DNA from: Brachyspira pilosicoli
GTDB taxonomy: Bacteria > Spirochaetota > Brachyspiria > Brachyspirales > Brachyspiraceae
Length of the DNA: 18,476 nt
Direction of reading: 5' to 3'
NCBI RefSeq assembly: GCF_019402445.1
Contig: NZ_SRZM01000055.1
Span: 1 to 18,476 of the forward strand
Shown: in pieces, positions 6,522 to 14,227 of the stretch
Layout of the letters: each line of letters begins with the position of its first letter
Numbering within the stretch: position 1 is the stretch's first letter
The notes under the pieces: model-generated
What the model was told of the DNA's origin: nothing
Seen by the model: the letters and a program-made list of their open reading frames with translations, nothing else
The model's database searches: none
Translations under genes and position numbers: made by a program

Positions 6522-9500
6522 ATGTCATTCGTTCACTTACATGTACATACTCAGTATTCTATACTTGATGGTGCTGCTCGTATTAAATCATTATATTCTA
6601 AAACAGATAAAACCAAAAGACTAATACCTGGTTTAATAGATAGGGCAAAAGAATTAGATATGCCTGCTATAGCTATGACAGACCATGGTAATATGTTTGG
6701 AGCTATGGAGTTTTTCTCTGAGGCTAAAGATAAAGGAATTATACCCATTATAGGATGCGAAGTATATGTTGCTCCAAAGACAAGATTTGACAAAAAATTA
6801 GATAACTCCGAAGAAAAAAGTGCTATGCATTTGGTGCTTCTTGCTAAAGATAAAGAGGGTTATAACAATTTATGTAAATTGGTAACTCATGGATATACTG
6901 AAGGATTTTATTATAGACCAAGGGTAGATCATGAATTAATAGAAAAATATAATAAAGGATTAATTTGTTTATCTGCTTGTATGGGCGGAGAGATTCCTAT
7001 AGCATTAAGAAAAAAAGATTATAAGCAGGCTTTGCAATTAGCGAGGTATTATAAATCTATATTTGGAGAAGATTTTTATATAGAACTTCAGGACCATGGT
7101 TTGGCAGAGGAAAAGACTTTAAATAGTGATTTATATAAAGTTGCAAAAAATGAAAATATAGAATTAGTAGTTACAAATGATGTGCACTATGTATTAAAAG
7201 AAGATGCTAAGGCTCATGAGATACTTCTTGCTATACAAACTAAAGCTACTTTAGATTCTCCGAGAAGATATAAGTTTCCAAGCAATGAGTTTCATTTAAA
7301 GACTGAAGAAGAGATGAAAAAATCTTTTGCAAAGCTTCCTAAGGCTTTTGAAAATACGGTAAAAATAGCAGAGCAGTGCAAAGATTTAAATATAATGACA
7401 AAAACTTATTATATGCCAAATTATGAGCTTCCTAATGGCGAGACAGAAACTACAGCATTAAGAAAAATGTGTATAGAGGGGCTTAATAAGCATTATAATA
7501 ACGATATTCCAAAAGAGGCTATGGAAAGGCTTGATATGGAGTTGGGTGTTATAGCTAAGATGGGTTTTGAAGGATATTTTTTGGTAGTTCAAGACTTTAT
7601 TAACTATGCAAGAAATCATGATGTTGCTGTTGGTCCTGGTAGGGGTAGTGCTGCAGGTTCAATAGTTGCATTTGCTAGCGGAATTACAAAGGTTAACCCT
7701 TTAGATTATAATTTGCTTTTTGAGAGATTTTTAAATCCTGAAAGAAAGAGCATGCCCGATATAGATGTTGACTTCCAAGATGATAAGAGAGAAGTTGTAA
7801 TAGATTATGTAACAAAAAAATACGGTAAAGACAATGTTTCTCAGATTGCCACTTTTGGTGCTTTGGGGGGACGTTCTGTTATAAGAGATGTTTGCCGTGT
7901 TATGGGTATAGATTTGGCTACTGCTGATAGACTTGCTAAAAGCATACCTGATGATATTAAAAGGGTTGTAGATATATATGACCACCCTGATTGTGCTGAG
8001 TTTAGAAAAGAGATTGATAATAGTAGAGAGCTTAAAAATATGTATGAGATATCTATGAGGCTTGACGGATTGGTTCGCAATGTTGGGCTTCATGCTGCTG
8101 GTGTGATTATATCATCTCATCCTATAGCTGATTTAGCTCCTGTTTATCAAGACTCTAAAACAGGTACAAGAGCTTGTCAATATGAGATGACTTATGTTGA
8201 AAGTGCGGGTCTTATAAAGATGGACTTCTTGGGTATTAAAAACTTAAGACTTATAAAAGATGCTATAAAAGATATTAAAGAAAGATACGGCAAAGAAATA
8301 GATATAGATAAAATACCTTTAGACGATGAAGCTGTTTATAAAATATTTAGACATGCTGATACAGGAGGAGTTTTCCAGTTTGAAAGTCCTGGTATGCGTC
8401 AGATGCTATTAAATATTCAGCCTACAGCTTTTGATGACTTAGTTTCAAGTGTGGCATTATTCCGTCCTGGTCCTTTAAAATCTGGAATGGATAAAGATTA
8501 TGCCGACAGAAAAAACAAAAGAAAAGAGATTGTATATAAACACCCTGATTTAGAGCCTATACTTAAAGAAAGTCAGGGAGTATTAATATATCAAGAGCAG
8601 ATTATGGCTATAAGCAGAGCTATAGGAGGTTTCACTGCCGCCGAAGCAGATGACTTAAGAAAGGCTATGGGTAAAAAAATCGTAGAGAAAATGAACTCTA
8701 TGAGAGAGAAGTTTATTAGCGGCGGACTTGAAAGAGGGTATGATGAAGAGCTGTTAAATTATCTTTTTGATACAATGAAAGGTTTTGCTGAATATGGTTT
8801 TAATAAATCTCACTCTGTTTGTTATGCTTTAATAGCTTATCAAGAGGCATATATAAAAGCTCATTATCCAATGGAATATTATGTAGCTTTGCTTAATACT
8901 GTGATAGCTGATACTGATAAGATAGCATTATACTTAAACGAAATTAAACAAAAAAATATAGAAGTTGTTAGTGCGAGCGTTTTTGAAAGTGATGCTTTAT
9001 TCTCTCAAAAGAATGGAAAGATAGTATATGCTTTACATGCTGTTAAAGGTGTAGGGCTTCAAGCGGCTTTGGCTATACAAGAAGAGAGAGAAAATAATGG
9101 ACAGTTTAAGAATTTAGAAGATTTTGTAAAAAGAGTTGATGTTCATTTGGTTAATAGAAAGGTTTATGAAACGCTTATAAAATGCGGTGCTTTCTCTGAG
9201 TTCGGACACACTGAAAGTGCATTACTCTCTTCGCTTGATGCAATACTTGCTCATGCTTCTAATTATCAAAAAGAAACATTATCTGGTCAGACTATGCTTT
9301 TTGATTCTATGTCTGAAGATGATACAGGAAGTGCTTCTTTGGTGATAGAAAAACAAGTTGAATATGCTAATAATATTTTAATGGAAAATGAAAAAGAGGT
9401 TTTAGGTTTTTCTTTAAGATATCATCCTTTTGCAAGATATATTACAAAGATTGATTATAAGTATTTTAATAATTTGCTTGAATTAGAAGAACTTGAAGAT

Positions 9501-10166
9501 AAATATGAGTTTTCTATACCTGCAATTTTAATGAATATATCAGAAGGAACTACAAAGAAAAATACTCCTATGCTTATATTAAAAGTTATGGATTTATTTA
9601 CAGAGAGTACTTTCTATATTACAACAAAAACAGATAAATATAGAGATTTGCTTGATGAAAATATGGGCATACTAATAAGAGGTAAAAGAGATAAGAATAA
9701 GTTTTCTGGTAAAATATATAATAATATAATAGATATAAAAGATTTAGACGGCGTTCTTAATGATAAAAAGAATGTTTTAAAAGAAGTAAAAAGAGAGATA
9801 AAAAGAGATAATGCAGAAACTTTAGTAACAGAAAATAAAATACCTAAGCCATCTAATGAAAGTCCTAAAGAAGTAGCTGCAGTAAAAAAAGAAAATAGTA
9901 ATAATATTATAAAAAATACTAATACAGGAAAAAAACAATTAGCTCTTTATGTTAATAAAAATATATTTGATGATATGGATTTATTATGCTTGCAAAACGC
10001 TATATCATCAAACCCTGGTGATTATACTATTTTCTTAAAACTCAAATCAGAAAGCGGTACTGAAGTATTTAAGATAGGTGAAAATTATAAAGTTGATCCT
10101 AGTCAGAGATTTTTAAGTGAGGCTAAAAGTGCATTAAGATCTCTAATAGATATAGAATATGCATGA
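6522..10166 (+). CDS. dnaE: DNA polymerase III alpha subunit
   Basis: This is the replicative C-family polymerase, 1214 aa, a normal DnaE length. The N-terminal PHP domain (about residues 1-280) begins VHLHVHTQYSILDG and keeps putative metal ligands: HLHVH (5-9), TDHGN (53-57), CE (79-80), H103, C149 or C153, and the ND-VH pair (219-222). The palm has GPGRGSAAGS (around base 7632), PDIDVDF (412-418) with the paired catalytic aspartates, and MDFLGIKNL (567-575) with the third. FRPGPLKSGMD and QEQIM in the following region and the GYDEELLNYLFD/YGFNKSHSVCYA segments are typical of DnaE. A helix-hairpin-helix-like and OB-fold region follows. A Lys/Asn-rich linker (about 1080-1130) precedes a short C-terminal domain. 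The start is fixed by GGGGT at 6509-6513, 8 nt upstream, and by the family N-terminus. Confidence 0.98.
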   Translation: MSFVHLHVHTQYSILDGAARIKSLYSKTDKTKRLIPGLIDRAKELDMPAIAMTDHGNMFGAMEFFSEAKDKGIIPIIGCEVYVAPKTRFDKKLDNSEEKSAMHLVLLAKDKEGYNNLCKLVTHGYTEGFYYRPRVDHELIEKYNKGLICLSACMGGEIPIALRKKDYKQALQLARYYKSIFGEDFYIELQDHGLAEEKTLNSDLYKVAKNENIELVVTNDVHYVLKEDAKAHEILLAIQTKATLDSPRRYKFPSNEFHLKTEEEMKKSFAKLPKAFENTVKIAEQCKDLNIMTKTYYMPNYELPNGETETTALRKMCIEGLNKHYNNDIPKEAMERLDMELGVIAKMGFEGYFLVVQDFINYARNHDVAVGPGRGSAAGSIVAFASGITKVNPLDYNLLFERFLNPERKSMPDIDVDFQDDKREVVIDYVTKKYGKDNVSQIATFGALGGRSVIRDVCRVMGIDLATADRLAKSIPDDIKRVVDIYDHPDCAEFRKEIDNSRELKNMYEISMRLDGLVRNVGLHAAGVIISSHPIADLAPVYQDSKTGTRACQYEMTYVESAGLIKMDFLGIKNLRLIKDAIKDIKERYGKEIDIDKIPLDDEAVYKIFRHADTGGVFQFESPGMRQMLLNIQPTAFDDLVSSVALFRPGPLKSGMDKDYADRKNKRKEIVYKHPDLEPILKESQGVLIYQEQIMAISRAIGGFTAAEADDLRKAMGKKIVEKMNSMREKFISGGLERGYDEELLNYLFDTMKGFAEYGFNKSHSVCYALIAYQEAYIKAHYPMEYYVALLNTVIADTDKIALYLNEIKQKNIEVVSASVFESDALFSQKNGKIVYALHAVKGVGLQAALAIQEERENNGQFKNLEDFVKRVDVHLVNRKVYETLIKCGAFSEFGHTESALLSSLDAILAHASNYQKETLSGQTMLFDSMSEDDTGSASLVIEKQVEYANNILMENEKEVLGFSLRYHPFARYITKIDYKYFNNLLELEELEDKYEFSIPAILMNISEGTTKKNTPMLILKVMDLFTESTFYITTKTDKYRDLLDENMGILIRGKRDKNKFSGKIYNNIIDIKDLDGVLNDKKNVLKEVKREIKRDNAETLVTENKIPKPSNESPKEVAAVKKENSNNIIKNTNTGKKQLALYVNKNIFDDMDLLCLQNAISSNPGDYTIFLKLKSESGTEVFKIGENYKVDPSQRFLSEAKSALRSLIDIEYA

Positions 10167-10201
10167 TTTTAATTACATGTAATTTTATTCAGTTTTTATA
10201 A

Positions 10202-10230
10202 TTGACGAAAGAATATTTTTATTATATAAT
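10202..10230 (+). promoter_or_regulatory. Strong sigma-70-like promoter of the opp operon
   Basis: TTGACG (10202-10207) and a perfect TATAAT (10225-10230) are 17 nt apart. The start would lie near 10237, giving a leader of about 45 nt that contains GGGGT at 10270-10274. With 11 of 12 consensus bases and optimal spacing, this is the best plus-strand promoter in the window. Confidence 0.75.
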
Positions 10231-10281
10231 TGCATATCTTTAATAATTGTATAATTAATTATTAATTTTGGGGTATGCTTT

Positions 10282-11202
10282 ATGCTTGATTATGTTTTAA
10301 AGAGACTGTTTATATCTGTTTTAACTTTGTTTGTTATAGTAACTATCACTTTTTTCTTAATGCATACTGTACCAGGAGGACCATTTGTTGGAGAGAAGCC
10401 GCTTAGTAAAGTTGCTTTAGAAAATTTAAATAAAAAATATGGTTTAGATAAGCCTCTTGTAGTTCAATATGCAAATTATCTTAAAAATGCAATTAAAGGA
10501 GATTTAGGTACTTCTCTTACTAAAATAGGTCAATCTGTATCTGGTACTATAGTAAGAGCTTTTCCCGTATCTTTTAGGCTTGGAATATTTAGTATGTTTA
10601 TCTCCACTACTATAGGAGTGTTATTTGGTATAATTGCCGCTCTTAGACAGGGTAAAGCAATAGATAGGGCTGTGATGGTGGCAGCTACTTTGGGTATAGC
10701 GGTACCTAGTTTTGTTGTTGCTACTGTTTCTATAATTATTTTTTCTGTTAAATTAAAAATACTTCCTGCTTATGGTTTTGATTCTTTCAAGCAATATTTA
10801 ATGCCTGGTTTTGCTTTATCATTTAGTTCACTTAGTTTTATGGCTAGACTTATGAGAAGTTCTATGCTTGATGTTATTCACCAAGATTATATAAAAACAG
10901 CTAGGGCAAAGGGTATATCAAGAAGTATTATTATATTTAAGCATGCTTTAAGAAATGCTATTATACCAATTGTTACATATATAGGACCTCTTGCTGCTGC
11001 TATACTTACTGGTTCTTTTGTTGTAGAGAAAATCTTTAATATACCTGGTCTTGGAAGATACTTTGTTGAAAGCATAACACAGAGAGATTATCCTACAATA
11101 TTAGGAGTTACTATATTTTATGGTGCTTTTTTAATAGCAATGAATTTCTTAGTTGATTTATCTTATGGTATTATAGACCCTAGAATAAAGATTCAAGATT
11201 AA
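10282..11202 (+). CDS. oppB: Oligopeptide/dipeptide ABC transporter permease, OppB/DppB type
   Basis: First gene of a four-gene peptide-import operon. The 306-aa inner-membrane protein begins LDYVLKRLFISVLTLFVIV, the standard N-terminal helix of the OppB/DppB family, followed by TFFLMHTVPGGPF and the periplasmic loop with YGLDKPLVVQYANYL. The cytoplasmic EAA-type loop that docks with the ATPases reads DYIKTARAKGIS..IIFKHALRNAIIP (about residues 203-229). Five to six membrane helices follow the usual plan and the C-terminus ends DPRIKIQD. The start is supported by GGGGT 7 nt upstream. The ATG at 10275 is out of frame. oppC follows after 17 nt. It pairs with OppC to form the channel; whether the substrate is oligopeptide, dipeptide or another family ligand cannot be told from the permease alone. 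Confidence 0.92.
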   Translation: MLDYVLKRLFISVLTLFVIVTITFFLMHTVPGGPFVGEKPLSKVALENLNKKYGLDKPLVVQYANYLKNAIKGDLGTSLTKIGQSVSGTIVRAFPVSFRLGIFSMFISTTIGVLFGIIAALRQGKAIDRAVMVAATLGIAVPSFVVATVSIIIFSVKLKILPAYGFDSFKQYLMPGFALSFSSLSFMARLMRSSMLDVIHQDYIKTARAKGISRSIIIFKHALRNAIIPIVTYIGPLAAAILTGSFVVEKIFNIPGLGRYFVESITQRDYPTILGVTIFYGAFLIAMNFLVDLSYGIIDPRIKIQD

Positions 11203-11219
11203 TAAAGAAGGAATAATAA

Positions 11220-12203
11220 ATGGAAAATAGTTTAGATAAATCATTATTTGTAAAGGCAAGCGAAGAAGAAAAGGCTGCTGCCGAGGTAAAAAGAGAGAGT
11301 GTAACTTATTGGCAAGATGCATATAGAAGATTTAAAAAAAATAAAGTAGCTTTAGTTTCTATTATAATAATAGGCATTATAACGCTTCTTTCTATATTTA
11401 TACCTATAGTATCAGAATATGAATATGCACAAATAAATAGAGGTGTAGAAAATAGTTTGCCTACATTAGAACACCCATTCGGTACCGATACTTTGGGAAG
11501 GGATTTGCTTGTTCGCTGTATGATAGGGGCTAGAATATCTCTTCTAATAGGTATAGTGTCTGCTACTTTGGTTGTAATAATAGGTATAGTTTATGGTTCT
11601 ATATCTGGATATTTTGGAGGTATGCTTGATAATATTATGATGCGTATAGTAGATATTATTAGTGCTGTGCCTACACTTTTAATTGTTGTATTATTGTCTG
11701 TAGTGCTTAAAGCTCCTATGGATAAATTATTTTTACAAAGTGAATCTTTAAGAGGTATTGGTCTTTTGGGACCTGGACTTTTTAGTATATTTATAGTTAT
11801 ATCTTTGCTTTATTGGACTAATATGGCTAGAATGACTAGGGGACAAATTTTAGCATTAAAAAATCAAGAGTTTGTAACTGCTGCTAGGGCTTTGGGTACT
11901 CCGCATAGCAGAATAATTTTTAAGCATTTAATACCTAATGCTATGGGGGCTATAATAGTATCAGCTATGGTTCAGATACCTAATGCTATATTTGTTGAGG
12001 CTTTTTTAAGTTTCTTGGGGTTAGGGGTAAGTGCTCCTATGGTTTCGCTTGGCTCTTTAACTTCAAATGCTGTTAGCGGGGTTTATTCTTATCCTTATCA
12101 GCTTCTTTTTCCTGCTGCTTTAATAAGTATAATAATACTTTGTTTTAATTTGGTGGGTGATGGACTTAGAGATGCTTTAGACCCTAGAATGAAAAACAGA
12201 TAA
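11220..12203 (+). CDS. oppC: Oligopeptide/dipeptide ABC transporter permease, OppC/DppC type
   Basis: The 327-aa second permease subunit shows the OppC plan: a cytoplasmic N-terminal tail with WQDAYRRFKKNKVAL (about residues 31-45), helix 1, a periplasmic loop with HPFGTDTLGRDLLVRCMIGAR (the hallmark PFGTDxLGRD motif), and the ATPase-docking EAA loop EFVTAARALGTPHSRIIFKHLIPN (about 219-242). The C-terminal GDGLRDALDPRMKNR is also typical. The AAGGA ribosome binding site is 6-10 nt before the ATG. Its tight spacing with oppB and oppD supports one transcript. The N-terminal extension before the first helix is acidic and somewhat longer than in E. coli OppC, but within family range. Confidence 0.93.
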   Translation: MENSLDKSLFVKASEEEKAAAEVKRESVTYWQDAYRRFKKNKVALVSIIIIGIITLLSIFIPIVSEYEYAQINRGVENSLPTLEHPFGTDTLGRDLLVRCMIGARISLLIGIVSATLVVIIGIVYGSISGYFGGMLDNIMMRIVDIISAVPTLLIVVLLSVVLKAPMDKLFLQSESLRGIGLLGPGLFSIFIVISLLYWTNMARMTRGQILALKNQEFVTAARALGTPHSRIIFKHLIPNAMGAIIVSAMVQIPNAIFVEAFLSFLGLGVSAPMVSLGSLTSNAVSGVYSYPYQLLFPAALISIIILCFNLVGDGLRDALDPRMKNR

Positions 12204-12225
12204 AAAGCTATAAAGGTGGTATTTA

Positions 12226-13197
12226 ATGGAAAGTTTATTAGAAGTTAAGAATTTAAGCGTATCTTTTTTTACACCGCTTGGAGAGGTTAAGGCTGTTAAT
12301 AATATTTCTTATAAATTAGATAAATCTAAAGTGTTAGGAATAGTAGGGGAGTCTGGAAGCGGAAAGAGTGTTTCTGCTTATTCTATTATGGGGCTTATTG
12401 AAGAGCCTGGTAAAATTATAAATGGAGAGATACTTTTTGAAGGTACTGATTTGATTAAACTTTCAGAGCATGAAAAAAAGAAAATAAGGGGCGATTCTAT
12501 ATCAATGATTTTCCAAGACCCTATGACTTGTTTAAATCCAGTATATACTATAGGCAATCAGCTTATGGAGGCTTTAACTACTCATAAAAAAATAAGCACA
12601 ACAGATGCTATAGAAAGAATAGTAGAGCTTTTAACATTGGTTGGTATTAATGAACCAAGAAGAAGAATAAAACAATATCCGCATGAACTTTCAGGTGGTA
12701 TGCGTCAGCGTATAATGATAGCTATGGCACTTGCAGGAGACCCTAAAATACTTATTGCTGATGAGCCTACAACTGCACTTGATGTTACCATACAGGCACA
12801 GATACTTGAGCTTATAAAAGATATACAGAAAAAAATACAAATGGCAGTTATACTAATTACGCATGACTTTGGGATTGTTGCTGATATGGCTGATGATATT
12901 ATAGTAATGTATGGAGGCGGTATAGTAGAGAGAGGAACAGTTTTTGATATATTTGAAAGACCTAAGCACCCTTATACTTTGGGGCTTCTTAAATCTTTAC
13001 CTCGTATTGATATTAAGCAAGATAGACTTATACCTATAGAGGGAACTCCTATAGATTTACTTAATATGAAAGCAGGTTGTCCTTTTAGCACAAGATGCGA
13101 AGAATGTATGAAGGTTTGTATAGATAATAAACCTCCTAGAACTGAGTTTGAGAAAGGGCATTTTTCTGCTTGCTGGCTTCATCAAATGCCTAATTAA
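12226..13197 (+). CDS. oppD: Peptide ABC transporter ATP-binding protein, OppD/DppD type
   Basis: One of two ATPases powering the importer. The 323-aa protein has Walker A GESGSGKS (residues 41-48), the Q-loop [10 protein letters not shown] (96-105), signature LSGGMRQR (155-162), Walker [13 protein letters not shown] (175-186) and the switch histidine in LITHDFG. The C-terminal oligopeptide-transporter extension has [11 protein letters not shown] (about 284-299) and a last Cys near the end. This cysteine cluster is seen in many OppD/DppD proteins and can hold an iron-sulfur cluster in some. All ATPase motifs are intact. AAGGTGGT 6-13 nt upstream is a strong ribosome binding site. Gaps are 22 nt to oppC and 24 nt to oppF. 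Confidence 0.95.
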   Translation: MESLLEVKNLSVSFFTPLGEVKAVNNISYKLDKSKVLGIVGESGSGKSVSAYSIMGLIEEPGKIINGEILFEGTDLIKLSEHEKKKIRGDSISMIFQDPMTCLNPVYTIGNQLMEALTTHKKISTTDAIERIVELLTLVGINEPRRRIKQYPHELSGGMRQRIMIAMALAGDPKILIADEPTTALDVTIQAQILELIKDIQKKIQMAVILITHDFGIVADMADDIIVMYGGGIVERGTVFDIFERPKHPYTLGLLKSLPRIDIKQDRLIPIEGTPIDLLNMKAGCPFSTRCEECMKVCIDNKPPRTEFEKGHFSACWLHQMPN

Positions 13198-13221
13198 TTA
13201 TAGAAAATAAAAGGAAAAATT

Positions 13222-14184
13222 ATGGCACCTTTAATAGAAATACAAGACTTGAAACAACATTTTAAAATAAAGGGCGGTTTGTTTGGAAGGAATATACAAA
13301 CAGTAAAGGCCGTTGATGGAGTATCTTTTACAATAAACAAAGGTGAAACTTTTGGACTTGTAGGAGAATCTGGAAGCGGTAAAACTACACTTGGAAGAAC
13401 TTTACTTCATCTATATAAACCTACAAGCGGAAAGATATTTTTTAATGGCGAAGAAGTTAATGAAAATAATTACAGACAGTATGCTAAAAGAATGCAAATT
13501 ATTTTCCAAGACCCTTATGCTTCACTTAACCCTCGTATGACAGTTGAGGATATAATAGGCGAAGCTCTTGATGTACATAAACTTTATTCTACAAAAGCAG
13601 AGAGAAGAGAGAAGGTAATAAATCTTCTTAAACTTGTTGGACTTAATGCGGAACAGGCACAGAGATATCCGCATGAATTTTCTGGTGGTCAAAGACAACG
13701 TATAGGTATAGCTCGTGCTTTGGCTGTTGATCCAGAGTTTATAGTTTGTGATGAGCCAGTATCTGCTTTAGATGTTTCTATTCAGGCTCAGATTATAAAT
13801 ATGCTTTATGATATGCAGCAAGATATGAAGCTTACTTATCTTTTTATTGCTCATGATTTAGCAGTGGTTCGTCAAATATCCAAAAGAATAGCAGTTATGT
13901 ATTTGGGTAATATTGTTGAGCTTACAGACAGTGAATCGTTATACACAAAATCTCTACACCCTTATACTCAATCTTTAATTTCAGCAATACCAATATCAGA
14001 GCCTTCTATTGCTAAAACTAAGCAGCGTATAATACTTTCTGGGGAGATACCTTCTCCAATCAATCCTCCTTCAGGCTGTAAGTTTAGAACTAGATGTCCT
14101 AAGGCAGAGGCTATTTGTGCTGAGAAAGCTCCGGAGTTTAGAGAAGTTGAAAACGGACATTATTGTGCGTGTCATTTGGTATGA
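13222..14184 (+). CDS. oppF: Peptide ABC transporter ATP-binding protein, OppF/DppF type
   Basis: Second ATPase of the operon, 320 aa. Motifs in order are Walker A GESGSGKT (residues 48-55), Q-loop [12 protein letters not shown] (95-106), signature FSGGQRQR (153-160), Walker [13 protein letters not shown] (173-184), and the switch histidine in FIAHDLAVV. The C-terminal extension contains [17 protein letters not shown] and a final HYCACHLV, the cysteine pattern of this subfamily. The segment [20 protein letters not shown] is characteristic of OppF rather than OppD. AAGGA precedes the ATG by about 7 nt. It is the last opp gene. No binding-protein gene (oppA) follows, and the next ORF starts 43 nt downstream with no clear terminator between, so opp transcripts may read into the repeat-bearing gene. 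Confidence 0.95.
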   Translation: MAPLIEIQDLKQHFKIKGGLFGRNIQTVKAVDGVSFTINKGETFGLVGESGSGKTTLGRTLLHLYKPTSGKIFFNGEEVNENNYRQYAKRMQIIFQDPYASLNPRMTVEDIIGEALDVHKLYSTKAERREKVINLLKLVGLNAEQAQRYPHEFSGGQRQRIGIARALAVDPEFIVCDEPVSALDVSIQAQIINMLYDMQQDMKLTYLFIAHDLAVVRQISKRIAVMYLGNIVELTDSESLYTKSLHPYTQSLISAIPISEPSIAKTKQRIILSGEIPSPINPPSGCKFRTRCPKAEAICAEKAPEFREVENGHYCACHLV

Positions 14185-14188
14185 TTAT

Positions 14189-14217
14189 TTGCAAATTTTA
14201 TTTTTTTAATTTATAAT
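14189..14217 (+). promoter_or_regulatory. Possible promoter overlapping the leader of the repeat-bearing gene
   Basis: TTGCAA (14189-14194) and TATAAT (14212-14217) are 17 nt apart, as before the phosphatase gene. The implied start near 14224 would exclude the GGAG ribosome binding site and give an almost leaderless message for the ATG at 14228. Either the gene is read from the opp operon, or this is a chance match, or the transcript is leaderless. Confidence 0.3.
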
Positions 14218-14218
14218 C

Positions 14219-14222
14219 GGAG
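14219..14222 (+). promoter_or_regulatory. Ribosome binding site fixing the start before the repeat
   Basis: GGAG lies 5 nt before the ATG at 14228. The surrounding GGAGTAT is also found before the paralogue at 15955, supporting this ATG as the original start and placing the repeat inside the coding region, right after codon 3. Confidence 0.75.
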
Positions 14223-14227
14223 TATAT

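Noticed and set aside
6551..6793. Minus-strand ORF at the start of dnaE
   Set aside because: It is an antisense shadow of the PHP domain coding region.
7731..8093. Two overlapping minus-strand ORFs inside dnaE
   Set aside because: They are antisense shadows of a strongly conserved polymerase region and have no ribosome binding site or family resemblance.
10171..10184. Perfect 14-bp palindrome AATTACATGTAATT after dnaE as operator or terminator
   Set aside because: As a hairpin it has only a five-base AT stem and no T run, and no second copy near a promoter was found; palindromes are common in such AT-rich DNA. A similar but imperfect ATTACA/TGTAAT pair follows rfaE2 (1325-1343), so a weak role is possible but unsupported.
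10887..11075. Minus-strand ORF inside oppB
   Set aside because: It mirrors the conserved permease docking loop and has no independent support.
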